Positions 12,082 through 19,730 of a stretch of DNA of 38,975 nucleotides are shown in pieces. Numbering within the stretch: position 1 is the first letter of the stretch; each line of letters begins with the position of its first letter. The DNA comes from a virus. The position numbers and the translations under genes were made by a program. Where the stretch lies: positions 1-38,975 of IMG/VR virus record IMGVR_UViG_3300003323_000385; one strand, 5' to 3'. The notes below the pieces were generated by a model, which was given only the letters and a program-made list of their open reading frames with translations, made no database searches and was not told the origin of the DNA.

Positions 12082-13772
12082 CTGCGCTCCTGCCCGCCGA
12101 CCGCACCGAGTGGCCCCCGGCCGCGGTGGCCACGCGCTACCGCAACATGGAGCTGCCAGAGGCGTGGTACGTGGGGGACCCCAACCGCCTGCGCCGGGCC
12201 TACGCTCGCAACCGTATCGCCGCGCGCACCACCCTGCGCCCCGGTGGCGGCGTCGCGTCGGCGCGCTCGATCAGCACTGAGGATTCCCTCTGGGCTCAGG
12301 AGGCGTCCGGCGAGCTGGACACCCGCCGTCACCTGCCGGTCGCCGAGGACATCGCCAAGCTGTCCGCCGATCTCCTGTTCAGCGACCCGCCGACCTGGAG
12401 CGTTGAGGGTCCCATGGAGCAGGTCGCCGTCACGCTGGACGGCAAGACCCAGACGGTTAAGCGCCCTACCGCCGCAACGCGGGCGGCGCAGCAGCGGCTC
12501 GACAAGGTGCTGGACCGCTGCAATTTCCAGGCCACCCTGCTGGCCGCCGCCGAGATCGCCGCCGCGCTCGGCTCGACCGGTCTGCGCATCGCCTACGACA
12601 AGGCCAGCCCCGCCATCGGCATCCGCGAGGGCAAGCCCGGCTCGGGCCGCCCCGTCATCACCCGTGTGGACGCTGACGCCGTGATCCCGCACTACCAGTG
12701 GGGGCAGCTCGTCGGCGTCACGTTCTGGCGCGAGGTGCAGCGCAGCGGCTCCGACGCCATGGCCGTCGTCTGGCGGCACCTGGAGGTCCACGAGGGCGGC
12801 AAGGTGTATCACGCGCTCTACGAGGGCACGGGCGACAACATCGGCGAGCGTAAGCCTCTGGACGCGCATCCCGCGACCGCGCGCCTGGCCACCCAGGTGG
12901 ACGAGGAGGGGGCCATCGTCATCGACGCCAGCGGCGGCGCGACGGCCACCAGCATCCCCAACATGCTCCCGGACCCGCTCGACCGCCAGAGCTACGCCGG
13001 ACGCTCCGACCTGACGCCCGCCGTCATGGACGTGCTCGACGCGCTCGACAAGGCGTACACCCAGCTCATGGACTCGGTGGACGATGCGAAGTCGCGCCTG
13101 ATCGTCGCGCGCTCGATGCTGGAGAACAACGGCCCCGGCAAGGGGCAGAGCTTCGACCTGAGTCAGCGCCTGTTCGTCAAGGTGAACGTCCCGCCCTCCG
13201 AGAAGGAAGGCGGCGGACTGCCCATCGAAAAGGTGCAGTTCGAGATGCACGTCGAGGAGTACCTGGCGCTGATTGACGCGCTCCAGTACAAGGCCATGGA
13301 CGCCGCGGGCTACAACCCGAACACGGAGCGTGAACAGGACGGCTCGGCGATGACGGCAACCGAGTTCGCCGGGCGCAACCGCAAGTCGATGACCACCCGA
13401 GACAAGAAACTGCGCTACTGGCAGGGCGAGCTGTCGAGCCTCCTCACCACGCTGCTGGCCGTCGATGTCGCGAACTTCGGGCCAATCTACGAGGAGATCG
13501 ACGGCAACATGGTGCCCGTCCAGGCGTTCCCCGTCTCGGTCACCTTCCCCGAGGCTGTGCAGCCGACGCTGCTGGAGCTGGCCACGACAGCTCAGGCCCT
13601 CCAGGCGGCCAAGGCCGCGAGCACCTGGGTGCTGGTCAAGCTCGTGCATCCCGACTGGGACGACCAGCAGGTGCAGGAGGAGGTGGACCGCATCGCCGCG
13701 CAGGCGTCCGTGGTTGATCCCGTGTCTTTCGGTACAGGTGGGTTCGGCGTCGGCGCTGGTGATGGCGCATGA
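12078..13772 (+). CDS. Portal protein
   Basis: The portal forms the dodecameric ring at one capsid vertex through which DNA enters and leaves. The 564-residue product begins MTALLPADRTEWPP and its position directly after terL with ATGA overlap, plus features such as AWYVGDPNRLRRAYARNRI, FVKVNVPPSEKEGGGLPIEK and QYKAMDAAGYNPNT, fit the SPP1 gp6-like portal family of actinophages. The C-terminus is helical and ends Gly-rich. Upstream and downstream head genes support the call. Confidence 0.9.
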   Translation: MTALLPADRTEWPPAAVATRYRNMELPEAWYVGDPNRLRRAYARNRIAARTTLRPGGGVASARSISTEDSLWAQEASGELDTRRHLPVAEDIAKLSADLLFSDPPTWSVEGPMEQVAVTLDGKTQTVKRPTAATRAAQQRLDKVLDRCNFQATLLAAAEIAAALGSTGLRIAYDKASPAIGIREGKPGSGRPVITRVDADAVIPHYQWGQLVGVTFWREVQRSGSDAMAVVWRHLEVHEGGKVYHALYEGTGDNIGERKPLDAHPATARLATQVDEEGAIVIDASGGATATSIPNMLPDPLDRQSYAGRSDLTPAVMDVLDALDKAYTQLMDSVDDAKSRLIVARSMLENNGPGKGQSFDLSQRLFVKVNVPPSEKEGGGLPIEKVQFEMHVEEYLALIDALQYKAMDAAGYNPNTEREQDGSAMTATEFAGRNRKSMTTRDKKLRYWQGELSSLLTTLLAVDVANFGPIYEEIDGNMVPVQAFPVSVTFPEAVQPTLLELATTAQALQAAKAASTWVLVKLVHPDWDDQQVQEEVDRIAAQASVVDPVSFGTGGFGVGAGDGA

Positions 13773-14209
13773 CCGAGGCAGAGAAGGAGCGTCAGCACAC
13801 GGTCGGGGGGCTGTCTGAGCGGCAGCTCTCGGTCGCGCTGCTGGCCAAGTACATCGCCCTGACCCTCTATGGTATCTGGGCGGCCATCGTGGAGATTCCG
13901 ACCATGGCCATCGTGGGCTCGCCGCGGTTCGCGATCACCTGGGCCATCCTGGTGGCCGTCTTCGCCGCCATCGCCGCATTCGGCGTGATGCGCACCTGGA
14001 CGACGCTCCGCAGCCGCGTCGAGCGTGTGGCCACGGCGTCGTTCATCATCACGTTCATGTCGTACTCGACAGCCCTGGTGGTCCGTGCGATCCAGTCCGG
14101 CGACTGGTCGCCCGCCCCCCTATCCCTGATCCCGCTGGCGGTCTGCGTGCTGCCGACGATCCGTTTCTACTCCCTCGGGGGGCGCTCCTGGAAAGGGGGC
14201 CGCAGTTGA
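13769..14209 (+). CDS. Four-TM membrane protein, holin candidate
   Basis: A 146-residue protein with about four hydrophobic segments: LSVALLAKYIALTLYGIWAA, FAITWAILVAVFAAIAAFGV, VATASFIITFMSYSTALVV and PLSLIPLAVCVLPTI. The N-terminus is charged (TEAEKERQHTV) and the C-terminus basic. The size and topology could suit a holin, but the position between portal and MuF is unusual. It forms an overlapping pair with the next membrane-anchored gene. ATGA overlap with portal. Confidence 0.65.
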   Translation: MTEAEKERQHTVGGLSERQLSVALLAKYIALTLYGIWAAIVEIPTMAIVGSPRFAITWAILVAVFAAIAAFGVMRTWTTLRSRVERVATASFIITFMSYSTALVVRAIQSGDWSPAPLSLIPLAVCVLPTIRFYSLGGRSWKGGRS

Positions 14210-14595
14210 CCGGCGAGCTGATCGCAGCCGCCCAGGCCGGTGATGGCGCTGGGCAGATATGGATTTACCTGGGCGGTGTGGGCATGGTTGTGCTCGGCTG
14301 GGTCGGGTCCATCATCGTCAAGAAGTTCCGCGAGCCGACCCGCATCGAGACGATGTGGGAGCGCCTGGACTCCCTGACCAAGACGCTGCACGGCGACCCG
14401 AACGATGCGAACGCGCCCGGGGTGCTCGTCCGCCTGGAGAAGTCCGAGAGCCGCAACAAGACCATGGGGCACATCATCGCCTCGCTGGTCCGCCAGTGGC
14501 CCGCGGATCACGTGCCCCACCTGAACCCCGACTGGCTCGCCGATCTGGACGAGGACACTATGCCGCTCGATCACCCGTGGCGTGTTCGGCCGTAA
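14206..14595 (+). CDS. Single-TM protein with cytoplasmic helical tail
   Basis: Starts at TTG 14206 overlapping the previous TGA (TTGA), with ggaaaggggg as Shine-Dalgarno. One TM segment near residues 18-39 (IWIYLGGVGMVVLGWVGSII) is followed by KKFREP and a charged helical region (TMWERLDSLTKTLHGD, VLVRLEKSESRNKTM). With the previous gene it may form a membrane complex. The pattern of one TM plus a soluble helical region resembles some phage lysis-accessory proteins. Function unknown. Confidence 0.65.
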   Translation: MTGELIAAAQAGDGAGQIWIYLGGVGMVVLGWVGSIIVKKFREPTRIETMWERLDSLTKTLHGDPNDANAPGVLVRLEKSESRNKTMGHIIASLVRQWPADHVPHLNPDWLADLDEDTMPLDHPWRVRP

Positions 14596-14596
14596 C

Positions 14597-14627
14597 GGTT
14601 TGCATCTAAACCAAGATGGTGTAGAGT
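14597..14627 (+). promoter_or_regulatory. Operator-promoter, leaderless class
   Basis: GGTTTGCATCTAAACC (14597-14612), the same palindrome type as at 1256; TTTGCA (14599-14604), 17-base spacer, TAGAGT (14622-14627), seven bases, ATG 14635. An internal promoter in the late region sharing the early operator. Confidence 0.65.
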
Positions 14628-14634
14628 CCCTAAC

Positions 14635-15027
14635 ATGAACACGCACCGCATCCCCACCCACGTCATCGCCAAGGCCGCCATCACCGTCTCGGCCGCCACC
14701 GTCCTGGTCGCCACGTTCGCCATCGGGGCCGCCTCCGGTCGCGCCGAGGTCCGCGCCGAGGCACCCGAGCCCGCGCCGACCGTCACCCACGTGGTGCCCG
14801 CCGAGAAGGACACCGCGTGCGCCGAGGCGTCGCAGGGGCTCGATGAGTACGCCCGCCGTGTCACCGAAAGCATCATCGGCCCGATCCTGTTCCAGGGCGG
14901 CGACCCCGCCGACGTGAAGTACAAGCGCGTGCTGGCCGAGGCCATGGAGGGCTATCAGTCGGTCTACTTCGACGCGATCCGCCGCTGCGACGGCCTGGAG
15001 CCGATCACGTTCGAGAGCGCCGAGTGA
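14635..15027 (+). CDS. Membrane-anchored or secreted protein, leaderless start
   Basis: A 130-residue protein with an N-terminal hydrophobic segment (IAKAAITVSAATVLVATFAI) after a short basic head, reading as a signal anchor or signal peptide. The exported part is Glu/Ala/Pro-rich, with Cys at 67 and 116 that could form a disulfide. No Shine-Dalgarno; the ATG is seven bases after TAGAGT. Being driven by an early-type promoter, it may act at the host surface, for example in superinfection exclusion, but no homologous motif was recognised. Confidence 0.7.
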   Translation: MNTHRIPTHVIAKAAITVSAATVLVATFAIGAASGRAEVRAEAPEPAPTVTHVVPAEKDTACAEASQGLDEYARRVTESIIGPILFQGGDPADVKYKRVLAEAMEGYQSVYFDAIRRCDGLEPITFESAE

Positions 15028-15209
15028 TGCGCGTTCCGATCATCGGCGGCCCGCACGACGGGGCGTATGCGATCATCTCGAACCACGCCGCCGAGGGCTC
15101 GCGCGCGCAGGTCGGTAAGACCCTCTACACCGTCCGCCGCCCGTTCGGCCAGGGGCCGCATCTGGGCTACGCCGAGCCCGTCGCGGATCACACGGATGGG
15201 GGTCTGTGA
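15027..15209 (+). CDS. Small hypothetical protein (60 aa)
   Basis: Starts at ATG 15027 overlapping the previous TGA (in-frame GTG at 15024 also possible). It begins MRVPIIGGPHDGAYAIIS: short actinophage proteins with an N-terminal GGPxDG motif are common and of unknown role. The rest is beta-rich (LYTVRRPFGQGPHLGYAEPV). Overlaps the next start. Confidence 0.6.
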   Translation: MRVPIIGGPHDGAYAIISNHAAEGSRAQVGKTLYTVRRPFGQGPHLGYAEPVADHTDGGL

Positions 15210-15427
15210 TGGTTCAGCGACTCGACATCGTGAAGCTCGGAGCGACGGCGCAAGAGCGACACACGGTGGTGTCTCACCCGGTCGGAGGTCGGGTGTACGT
15301 CAAGCAGCTCACCACCGGCAAGGTCCGCGAGGTCGCCGTCGAGCGATGCATCGTGACCGGGCACGCTGAGGACTACCAGCACGCGACCGTGGCGACCGGT
15401 TCGACCGATCCGGACCTGGACGACTGA
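15209..15427 (+). CDS. Small beta-rich hypothetical protein (72 aa)
   Basis: Starts at ATG 15209 overlapping the previous TGA; GTG 15206 is in frame. The pattern LDIVKLGATAQERHTVVSHP then GGRVYVKQLTTGKVREVAV and an acidic end (STDPDLDD) predicts a small barrel. No motif. The end of the gene contains the -35 of the downstream leaderless promoter. Confidence 0.6.
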   Translation: MVQRLDIVKLGATAQERHTVVSHPVGGRVYVKQLTTGKVREVAVERCIVTGHAEDYQHATVATGSTDPDLDD

Positions 15428-15445
15428 CCACCCCAGGCGTACCAT
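15417..15445 (+). promoter_or_regulatory. Leaderless promoter before a six-codon ORF
   Basis: TGGACG (15417-15422), 17-base spacer, TACCAT (15440-15445), seven bases, ATG 15453. The spacing fits the other leaderless starts. Confidence 0.5.
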
Positions 15446-15452
15446 CCCGGCC

Positions 15453-15473
15453 ATGCAGAACGAGCTGCACTGA
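15453..15473 (+). CDS. Leaderless six-residue leader ORF (MQNELH)
   Basis: ATG 15453 is seven bases after TACCAT and is followed by five sense codons and TGA (15471-15473). The TGA overlaps ATG 15473 of the next ORF (TGATG). It could load ribosomes on a leaderless mRNA and pass them on by reinitiation. No product function is implied; it may be only a translation device. Confidence 0.4.
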   Translation: MQNELH

Positions 15474-15661
15474 TGGACCCGACCCCGCCCCCGCGATTCG
15501 AGCCGAACCCGAGGGGCCTGCACACCCGACGCAGGAGACGCATCATGGACCCCGAAAGCGACCAGCAGGACAACGCATCCCCGTACTGGACCGAGGCCGA
15601 CTGGCAGGGCGTGCGATCCCGCGCTGGCCTCGCCGATCCGAGCCCCGACTGGATGCGCTGA
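15473..15661 (+). CDS. Small hypothetical protein (38 or 62 aa)
   Basis: From ATG 15473 the product has a Pro/Arg-rich start (MDPTPPPRFEPNPRG, HTRRRRR) and then MDPESDQQDNASPYWTEADW. A strong Shine-Dalgarno (aggag, 15533-15537) precedes the internal ATG 15545, so a 38-residue acidic form is likely as well or instead. No known motif. The stop overlaps the next ATG (TGATG). Confidence 0.5.
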   Translation: MDPTPPPRFEPNPRGLHTRRRRRIMDPESDQQDNASPYWTEADWQGVRSRAGLADPSPDWMR

Positions 15662-15816
15662 TGACATACGCCTGGCCGAGTGCTTCCACGATTCACCCGA
15701 TGCGGTGCGTCGGCGAAACGCGCGCTGGCGAGCGATGTAAGCGCCGCCACTGGATCACGATTCACGAAGCTCCGAACGGATGGCGTTGCCATCACCACAG
15801 TAATCTGGGGCGATGA
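15661..15816 (+). CDS. Small Cys/His zinc protein (51 aa)
   Basis: A 51-residue ORF starting at ATG 15661 in a TGATG overlap and ending at TGA 15814-15816, overlapping the MuF-like start. RCVGETRAGERCKRRHW and WRCHHH give the pattern C-x9-C-x16-C-HHH, matching a family of tiny phage and bacterial proteins with C-x-G-T-x-x-G-x-x-C and a later C/H pair. It probably binds one zinc. Function unknown. Confidence 0.6.
   Translation: MTYAWPSASTIHPMRCVGETRAGERCKRRHWITIHEAPNGWRCHHHSNLGR
15801..15806 (+). promoter_or_regulatory. Leaderless -10 box before the MuF-like gene
   Basis: TAATCT, six bases (ggggcg), then ATG 15813. No good -35. The ggggcg might alternatively act as a very close Shine-Dalgarno. 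Confidence 0.4.
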
Positions 15817-17096
15817 TCTCCCCCACTCTCGGCGCGAATCTCGCGGAGCCGGTCGCGGACATCTACCGCGACGCGGAGCTGCGCATCTTACAGCGCATCG
15901 CGTGGTCGCTCCAGGCGAACATGGGCGCGTCCGACTGGGACACTCAGCAGCTCATCCGCTTGCAGCGCATCCGTGCCGAGGTCCTGGCCGAGCTGGAGGC
16001 GATCAATCCCGCCGCCGCCAAGGTGATCCGCCTGGCCATCGAGAGCGCCTATCAGGCCGGTGGCCTGTCCGCCTTCGCCGACGTGGGCAGCGCCGTGCCG
16101 CACATCCCTGCGAACCCCGACCAGCGCGCCGCCGCCGTCGTCGCGTTCGCCGCTGACGCAACCCGGGCTATGGCGTCCAGCCAGGGGGCCATCCTCCGGG
16201 CCGTGGACGACGTATACCGCGACGTAATCGCCCGGGTGGCAGCCCAGACCGTGACGGGCGTCATCAGCCGCCAGACGGCCGTACAGAGCGCGCTCGATGA
16301 CTTCCTGGCCCGGGGCATCACCTACGTGCCGACACGCCGAGGTCGGATGACCCTGGCCGACTACGCGACCATGGCCGTGAGAACCGCCACCGTGCGCTCC
16401 GCGATCTCCGGCCAGGTGGACACGCAGCGGCAGATGGGGCTCGATCTCGTCGTGATCCACCCCGGCCCGCGACCGTGCGACATCTGCGACCAGTGGGCGC
16501 GCTCGATCCTCACGACCGGCAGCCAGGTCGGCCGCCTCATGCTCGACAACATCGGCGGCCCCGGCATGGTGTCCGTGACCGTCGATGCCACCCTGGATGA
16601 GGCGCGCGCCGCAGGGTGGGGCCACCCCAACTGTCGGTGCGGCCTGCACACCTACCTGCCCGGCGTGACACGCCCGGACATCATCGAGCGCCCCGAGTGG
16701 GATCAGGCGGGCTACGAGGCCCAGCAGCGCCAGCGCGCCATCGAGCGCCAGATACGCGCCGCCAAGGTGCAGCAGGCCATCGCCGTCACCGAGGAGGAGA
16801 AGGCCGAGCGCGGCAAGCGAGTGAAGGCGTGGCAGCGTGCCATGCGCGAGCACCTGGACGCCCAGCCGGACCTCAAGCGCCAGAGCGCGCGCGAGCAGAT
16901 CACCGGCACACCTGACGCGAACCTCACGCCGTCGCGCCCGCTGCGGCCGACGCCCGACGCACCCAAGCCGCCGACACCCTCGCCGGTCGGCGTGGACGCG
17001 CGCGCGATGTCGAACGCCCAGAAGGTCGAGGCGGCGGCGATCATGTACGGCACCGACTCCCGCGAGTACCGCGAGGCCAAGCGGCGCTGGAGCTGA
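15813..17096 (+). CDS. MuF-like minor capsid protein
   Basis: A 427-residue protein placed between portal and scaffold, the usual site of Mu gpF-like minor head proteins that sit inside the capsid near the portal. The first 200 residues are helical. The MuF-type motif is clear: GPRPCDICDQWARS (C222, C225), then AAGWGHPNCRCGLHTYLPG (H271, C274, C276). The C-terminal 130 residues are charged and helical, then Pro-rich. No extra toxin domain is recognised. The start is coupled to the small zinc gene (ATGA) and also fits a leaderless start. Confidence 0.88.
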   Translation: MISPTLGANLAEPVADIYRDAELRILQRIAWSLQANMGASDWDTQQLIRLQRIRAEVLAELEAINPAAAKVIRLAIESAYQAGGLSAFADVGSAVPHIPANPDQRAAAVVAFAADATRAMASSQGAILRAVDDVYRDVIARVAAQTVTGVISRQTAVQSALDDFLARGITYVPTRRGRMTLADYATMAVRTATVRSAISGQVDTQRQMGLDLVVIHPGPRPCDICDQWARSILTTGSQVGRLMLDNIGGPGMVSVTVDATLDEARAAGWGHPNCRCGLHTYLPGVTRPDIIERPEWDQAGYEAQQRQRAIERQIRAAKVQQAIAVTEEEKAERGKRVKAWQRAMREHLDAQPDLKRQSAREQITGTPDANLTPSRPLRPTPDAPKPPTPSPVGVDARAMSNAQKVEAAAIMYGTDSREYREAKRRWS

Positions 17097-17099
17097 GGA

Positions 17100-17225
17100 T
17101 GGAGTGGCCGCCTGGGACTCGAACCCAGATGACGGTATCCGGCTGACCGCGGGACTCACCATGCGCCTGGTGCCCGGGGTAGGTTGCAACGCCCGCCGCG
17201 CCTCTGCCATTGAGGTAGCGGCCAC
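17100..17225 (-). tRNA. Aberrant tRNA gene with about 49 extra nucleotides
   Basis: On the minus strand GTGGCCGC (17225-17218) pairs with GCGGCCAC (17111-17104), an 8-bp acceptor stem, followed by T and an encoded CCA (17102-17100). U8-A9 and a canonical D arm, CCTC-AATGGCA-GAGG (17215-17201), are present, as is a canonical T arm, CTGGG-TTCGAGT-CCCAG (17128-17112). Between D and T arms lie 72 nt (17200-17129) instead of about 23. This insert contains a strong hairpin (CACCA/TGGTG enclosed by CGGG/CCCG). No perfect anticodon arm is seen; TTGCAAC (GCA, Cys) and ATGGTGA (GGT, Thr) are weak candidates. It may be a real, intron-bearing, class II-like or degenerate tRNA. Confidence 0.6.
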
Positions 17226-17234
17226 TCGATGGGC

Positions 17235-17240
17235 AGTATA
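17235..17240 (-). promoter_or_regulatory. -10 box for the minus-strand tRNA
   Basis: Minus-strand TATACT nine bases before the tRNA 5' end, within GTTTACTGCTATACTG, which resembles the leaderless promoters at 7327 and 9714. Transcription would start at or within a few bases of the mature 5' end. Confidence 0.5.
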
Positions 17241-17264
17241 GCAGTAAACCGCGCAGTAAGGCAC

Positions 17265-17270
17265 TAACCT
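17265..17270 (+). promoter_or_regulatory. -10 box before the scaffold gene
   Basis: TAACCT 34 bases before ATG 17305. The upstream bases 17234-17257 carry three GCAGTA units and overlap the tRNA promoter. No obvious -35. Confidence 0.35.
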
Positions 17271-17304
17271 GGCCGGGACAGTCCATCACGAGAGGATCGA
17301 CACC

Positions 17305-18159
17305 ATGACGGATGCCAGCGGCGCGACGGGATCGGGCCAGGGCACGGGCGGCAGCTCGGATGCCGGACAGGCGCAGGGCGCACAGGCCACACAGGGAGGC
17401 GCAGCGGCCGATCAGGCCCAGCAGACCCAGGGTGCCCAGGCGACCGGCCAGGCCGCCACCGGGCAGGCCCAGGGGCAGCAGGCGCAGGCTCAGCCCAGCG
17501 AGGGCGACGCCTACCTCGCGCAGCGCTTCCCCGGATTCGCGAACTTCCCGGCCGAGGCGCAGGCCGCGCTCCGGGCGCGCAACGAGGAGGCCGCGCGCTA
17601 CCAGCGCGAGGCCGGGGACCAGCGCATCAACGCCAAGAACGAGGCCGCCCAGAAGGGTGCTCGGGAGGCGCTGGCGCAGGCGGCCAAGCTCGCGGGCCTG
17701 GACATCCCCGGCCTGACCGACGCTAAGGAGGGTGAAGGCGACCCCAAGGCGCTGGCCACCCAGATCACCTCGGTGACGGGCGAGCGCGACACGGCCATGC
17801 GGGAGGGTGCCGCGTACCGCGCCGCGCTCCTCGCGATGATGCCGGGCACCGACGCCGAGAAGGCCGACGCGCTCGACTTCCTGGCGTTCAAGCTCCAGCG
17901 AGATGCCACCTACTCCGGGGACCCCACGGATTCGGAGTATGGCGCTAAGCTGTCCGCGACGGTCACCAATCTGGTGGCCGCCGATTCGAGGTTCCGGGCG
18001 CAGTCGGGCACTGCGCAGACCTCGGGCGTGGAGAACCTTGGCGGGTCCAACGGTCAGAACGCGATCACAAGCGAGCAGTTCAACCGCATGTCGATGGGCG
18101 AGCGGCAGCAGCTCAAGACCAACGATCCCGAGACGTATCGCCGTCTCGTCGGCGCGTAA
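17305..18159 (+). CDS. Capsid scaffolding protein
   Basis: A 284-residue protein directly before the major capsid gene. The first 65 residues are a Gly/Gln/Ala/Thr low-complexity tract. The middle is a long charged coiled-coil (ALRARNEEAARYQREAGDQR, later EALAQAAKLAG), and the C-terminus (TSEQFNRMSMGERQQLKTND) matches the basic helical end that many scaffolds use to bind the coat protein. Scaffolds direct procapsid assembly and leave before or during packaging. Shine-Dalgarno gagagga precedes the ATG. Confidence 0.85.
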   Translation: MTDASGATGSGQGTGGSSDAGQAQGAQATQGGAAADQAQQTQGAQATGQAATGQAQGQQAQAQPSEGDAYLAQRFPGFANFPAEAQAALRARNEEAARYQREAGDQRINAKNEAAQKGAREALAQAAKLAGLDIPGLTDAKEGEGDPKALATQITSVTGERDTAMREGAAYRAALLAMMPGTDAEKADALDFLAFKLQRDATYSGDPTDSEYGAKLSATVTNLVAADSRFRAQSGTAQTSGVENLGGSNGQNAITSEQFNRMSMGERQQLKTNDPETYRRLVGA

Positions 18160-18177
18160 GCGCAGAAAGGCACTCCC

Positions 18178-19089
18178 ATGGCAAACGAGGTCACCACCTC
18201 CGCCGATGTCATCGATCCCGAGGTCTGGGCCGATGCCATCGCCCCGACCATCCTGGGCCGCGCCCAGATGGCCAACCCTGCCGCTGGCATCGTCACCATC
18301 GACGACCAGCTCGTGGGCACCCCCGGCTCCACGGTCGGTTTCCCGAAGTGGGCCTACCTCGGCGACGCCGAGGACCTGACCGAGGGTGTGGCCATCGAGG
18401 CCGACAAGCTCACCCTTACCGAGTCCTTCGCGACGATCAAGGAGGTGGGCAAGGCCGTGGACCTCACGGACACCGCCCGCCTGATCGCCCTGAACGACCC
18501 GAACGGCGAGGCCCTGCGCCAGATTCCCGTGACGATCTCCCGCAAGATCGACACGGACCTGATCGCGTCGGCACTCAAGGTGGTCACGGGCTCCTCGGAC
18601 CCCAAGAACCCCAACACCTCGCCGATGATCGTTCCCGAGGTCGCCCCCTCCATGAGCTGGGACGCCTACGTGGACGCCATCTCGCTGTTCGGCGACGACT
18701 ACGACCCGAGCGACATCGGCGGCGTGTTCCTGCACTCCAAGCAGTACAAGCAGCTGATGAAGGACGACGATTTCAAGACCGTGGACAAGTTCGGGGCCAA
18801 CGCCACGATCCTTCGCGGCCAGGTCGGTGCCATCGGCACCGTGCCCGTCTTCCTCACCGACCGCATGCCCGCCATCACGGACGTGGACTCGGGCGCGGCG
18901 GGCAACCAGCCGGGCCACCAGGTCCTCATCGTCCGCAAGGGGGCCATCGCGCTCAAGTACAAGCGCCGGCCGGTGGTCGAGACAGACCGCGACATCAAGC
19001 GCCGCATCACCTCGCTGGTGGCGACGACCCACTACGCGACCAAGCGCACCGACGACCGCGGCGTGATCGCGCTCGGCGTCGCCGACTGA
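18178..19089 (+). CDS. Major capsid protein
   Basis: A 303-residue protein with HK97-fold coat character, forming the icosahedral shell. It begins MANEVTTSADVIDPEVWADA, has the typical SVGFPKW-like segment GSTVGFPKWAYLGDAEDL, and ends with beta-rich stretches (VLIVRKGAIALKYKRRPVVE, RRITSLVATTHYATKRTD) common to phage coats of this type. It follows the scaffold with a gaaagg Shine-Dalgarno, consistent with high expression. No separate decoration domain is seen. Confidence 0.92.
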   Translation: MANEVTTSADVIDPEVWADAIAPTILGRAQMANPAAGIVTIDDQLVGTPGSTVGFPKWAYLGDAEDLTEGVAIEADKLTLTESFATIKEVGKAVDLTDTARLIALNDPNGEALRQIPVTISRKIDTDLIASALKVVTGSSDPKNPNTSPMIVPEVAPSMSWDAYVDAISLFGDDYDPSDIGGVFLHSKQYKQLMKDDDFKTVDKFGANATILRGQVGAIGTVPVFLTDRMPAITDVDSGAAGNQPGHQVLIVRKGAIALKYKRRPVVETDRDIKRRITSLVATTHYATKRTDDRGVIALGVAD

Positions 19090-19101
19090 GGAGGAAACCG
19101 C

Positions 19102-19713
19102 ATGGCTCCGATGAACCCCCTGTACGCGCAGGTCCACGGGCTCGATGCCTCGGCCGACCTGGACGACGTGGACGTGGACGCCACCCCGGCATCGGGCGTG
19201 ACGGTCATCCCCTCGGAAATCCAGGCGGCCGTCGCTGAGGCGAAGGCTCGGCACGCTGCCGAGATCGACGCCATCGTGAACGGATACCCGGCCCCGAACA
19301 CCTCGGGCGTGGCCAACACCACGGCGGGCTCTCCGAACACGTCGGACGACCAGGCCGATTCCACCGACGCGATCCCCACCGGGGTCGCGGGCGTGAACCC
19401 GGGCAACGAGCCCGGCACGTCGGGCACGGACGGCAACGGCCAGGACGAGGGCGGCCCCAAGGCGTCCGAGCTGGACGGCGTGGCAGCCGCCAACGGTGTC
19501 ACGCCCGCGGCGAACTCCCAGGAGGTCGAGGAGGTGGCCACCGCCACCCCCGAGGTCAGCACCAAGCACGGTGACCTGGAGCGCCCCGGCAAGACCGCCA
19601 GCACGGACGACTGGGTGGCCTACGCCCAGGCCGACCCCGAGGGCGAGCCCTTCGACCTCACCCCGCGCACCGGTCTGCGCGACGACATCGCCAAGCACTA
19701 CCTGGGGGAGTAA
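19102..19713 (+). CDS. Low-complexity acidic protein after the major capsid gene
   Basis: A 203-residue protein with a strong Shine-Dalgarno (aggaggaaa). It is rich in Thr, Ser, Asn, Gly and Asp over residues 55-150 (PNTSGVANTTAGSPNTSDDQ) and probably disordered there. The C-terminus (GDLERPGKTASTDDWVAYAQ, later TGLRDDIAKHYL) looks like a short folded tail also seen after coat genes in other actinophages. Position suggests a head-associated role, but no enzymatic motif is present. Confidence 0.65.
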   Translation: MAPMNPLYAQVHGLDASADLDDVDVDATPASGVTVIPSEIQAAVAEAKARHAAEIDAIVNGYPAPNTSGVANTTAGSPNTSDDQADSTDAIPTGVAGVNPGNEPGTSGTDGNGQDEGGPKASELDGVAAANGVTPAANSQEVEEVATATPEVSTKHGDLERPGKTASTDDWVAYAQADPEGEPFDLTPRTGLRDDIAKHYLGE

Positions 19714-19730
19714 CCTTCTCCCACCGACAG

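Noticed and set aside
12000-13649. A 549-codon minus-strand open frame opposite portal
   Set aside because: Shadow frame of the portal gene; composition typical of antisense of GC-rich coding DNA.
17129-17200. Group I or II self-splicing intron in the tRNA
   Set aside because: The extra sequence is only about 49 nt, far too short for either intron type; no core motifs.
17041-19698. An 885-codon open frame on the minus strand opposite the scaffold and capsid genes
   Set aside because: High-GC codon bias keeps the antisense frame open; the plus-strand genes have clear families, Shine-Dalgarno sites and correct gene order, while the antisense product is low-complexity Val/Gly/Arg/His.
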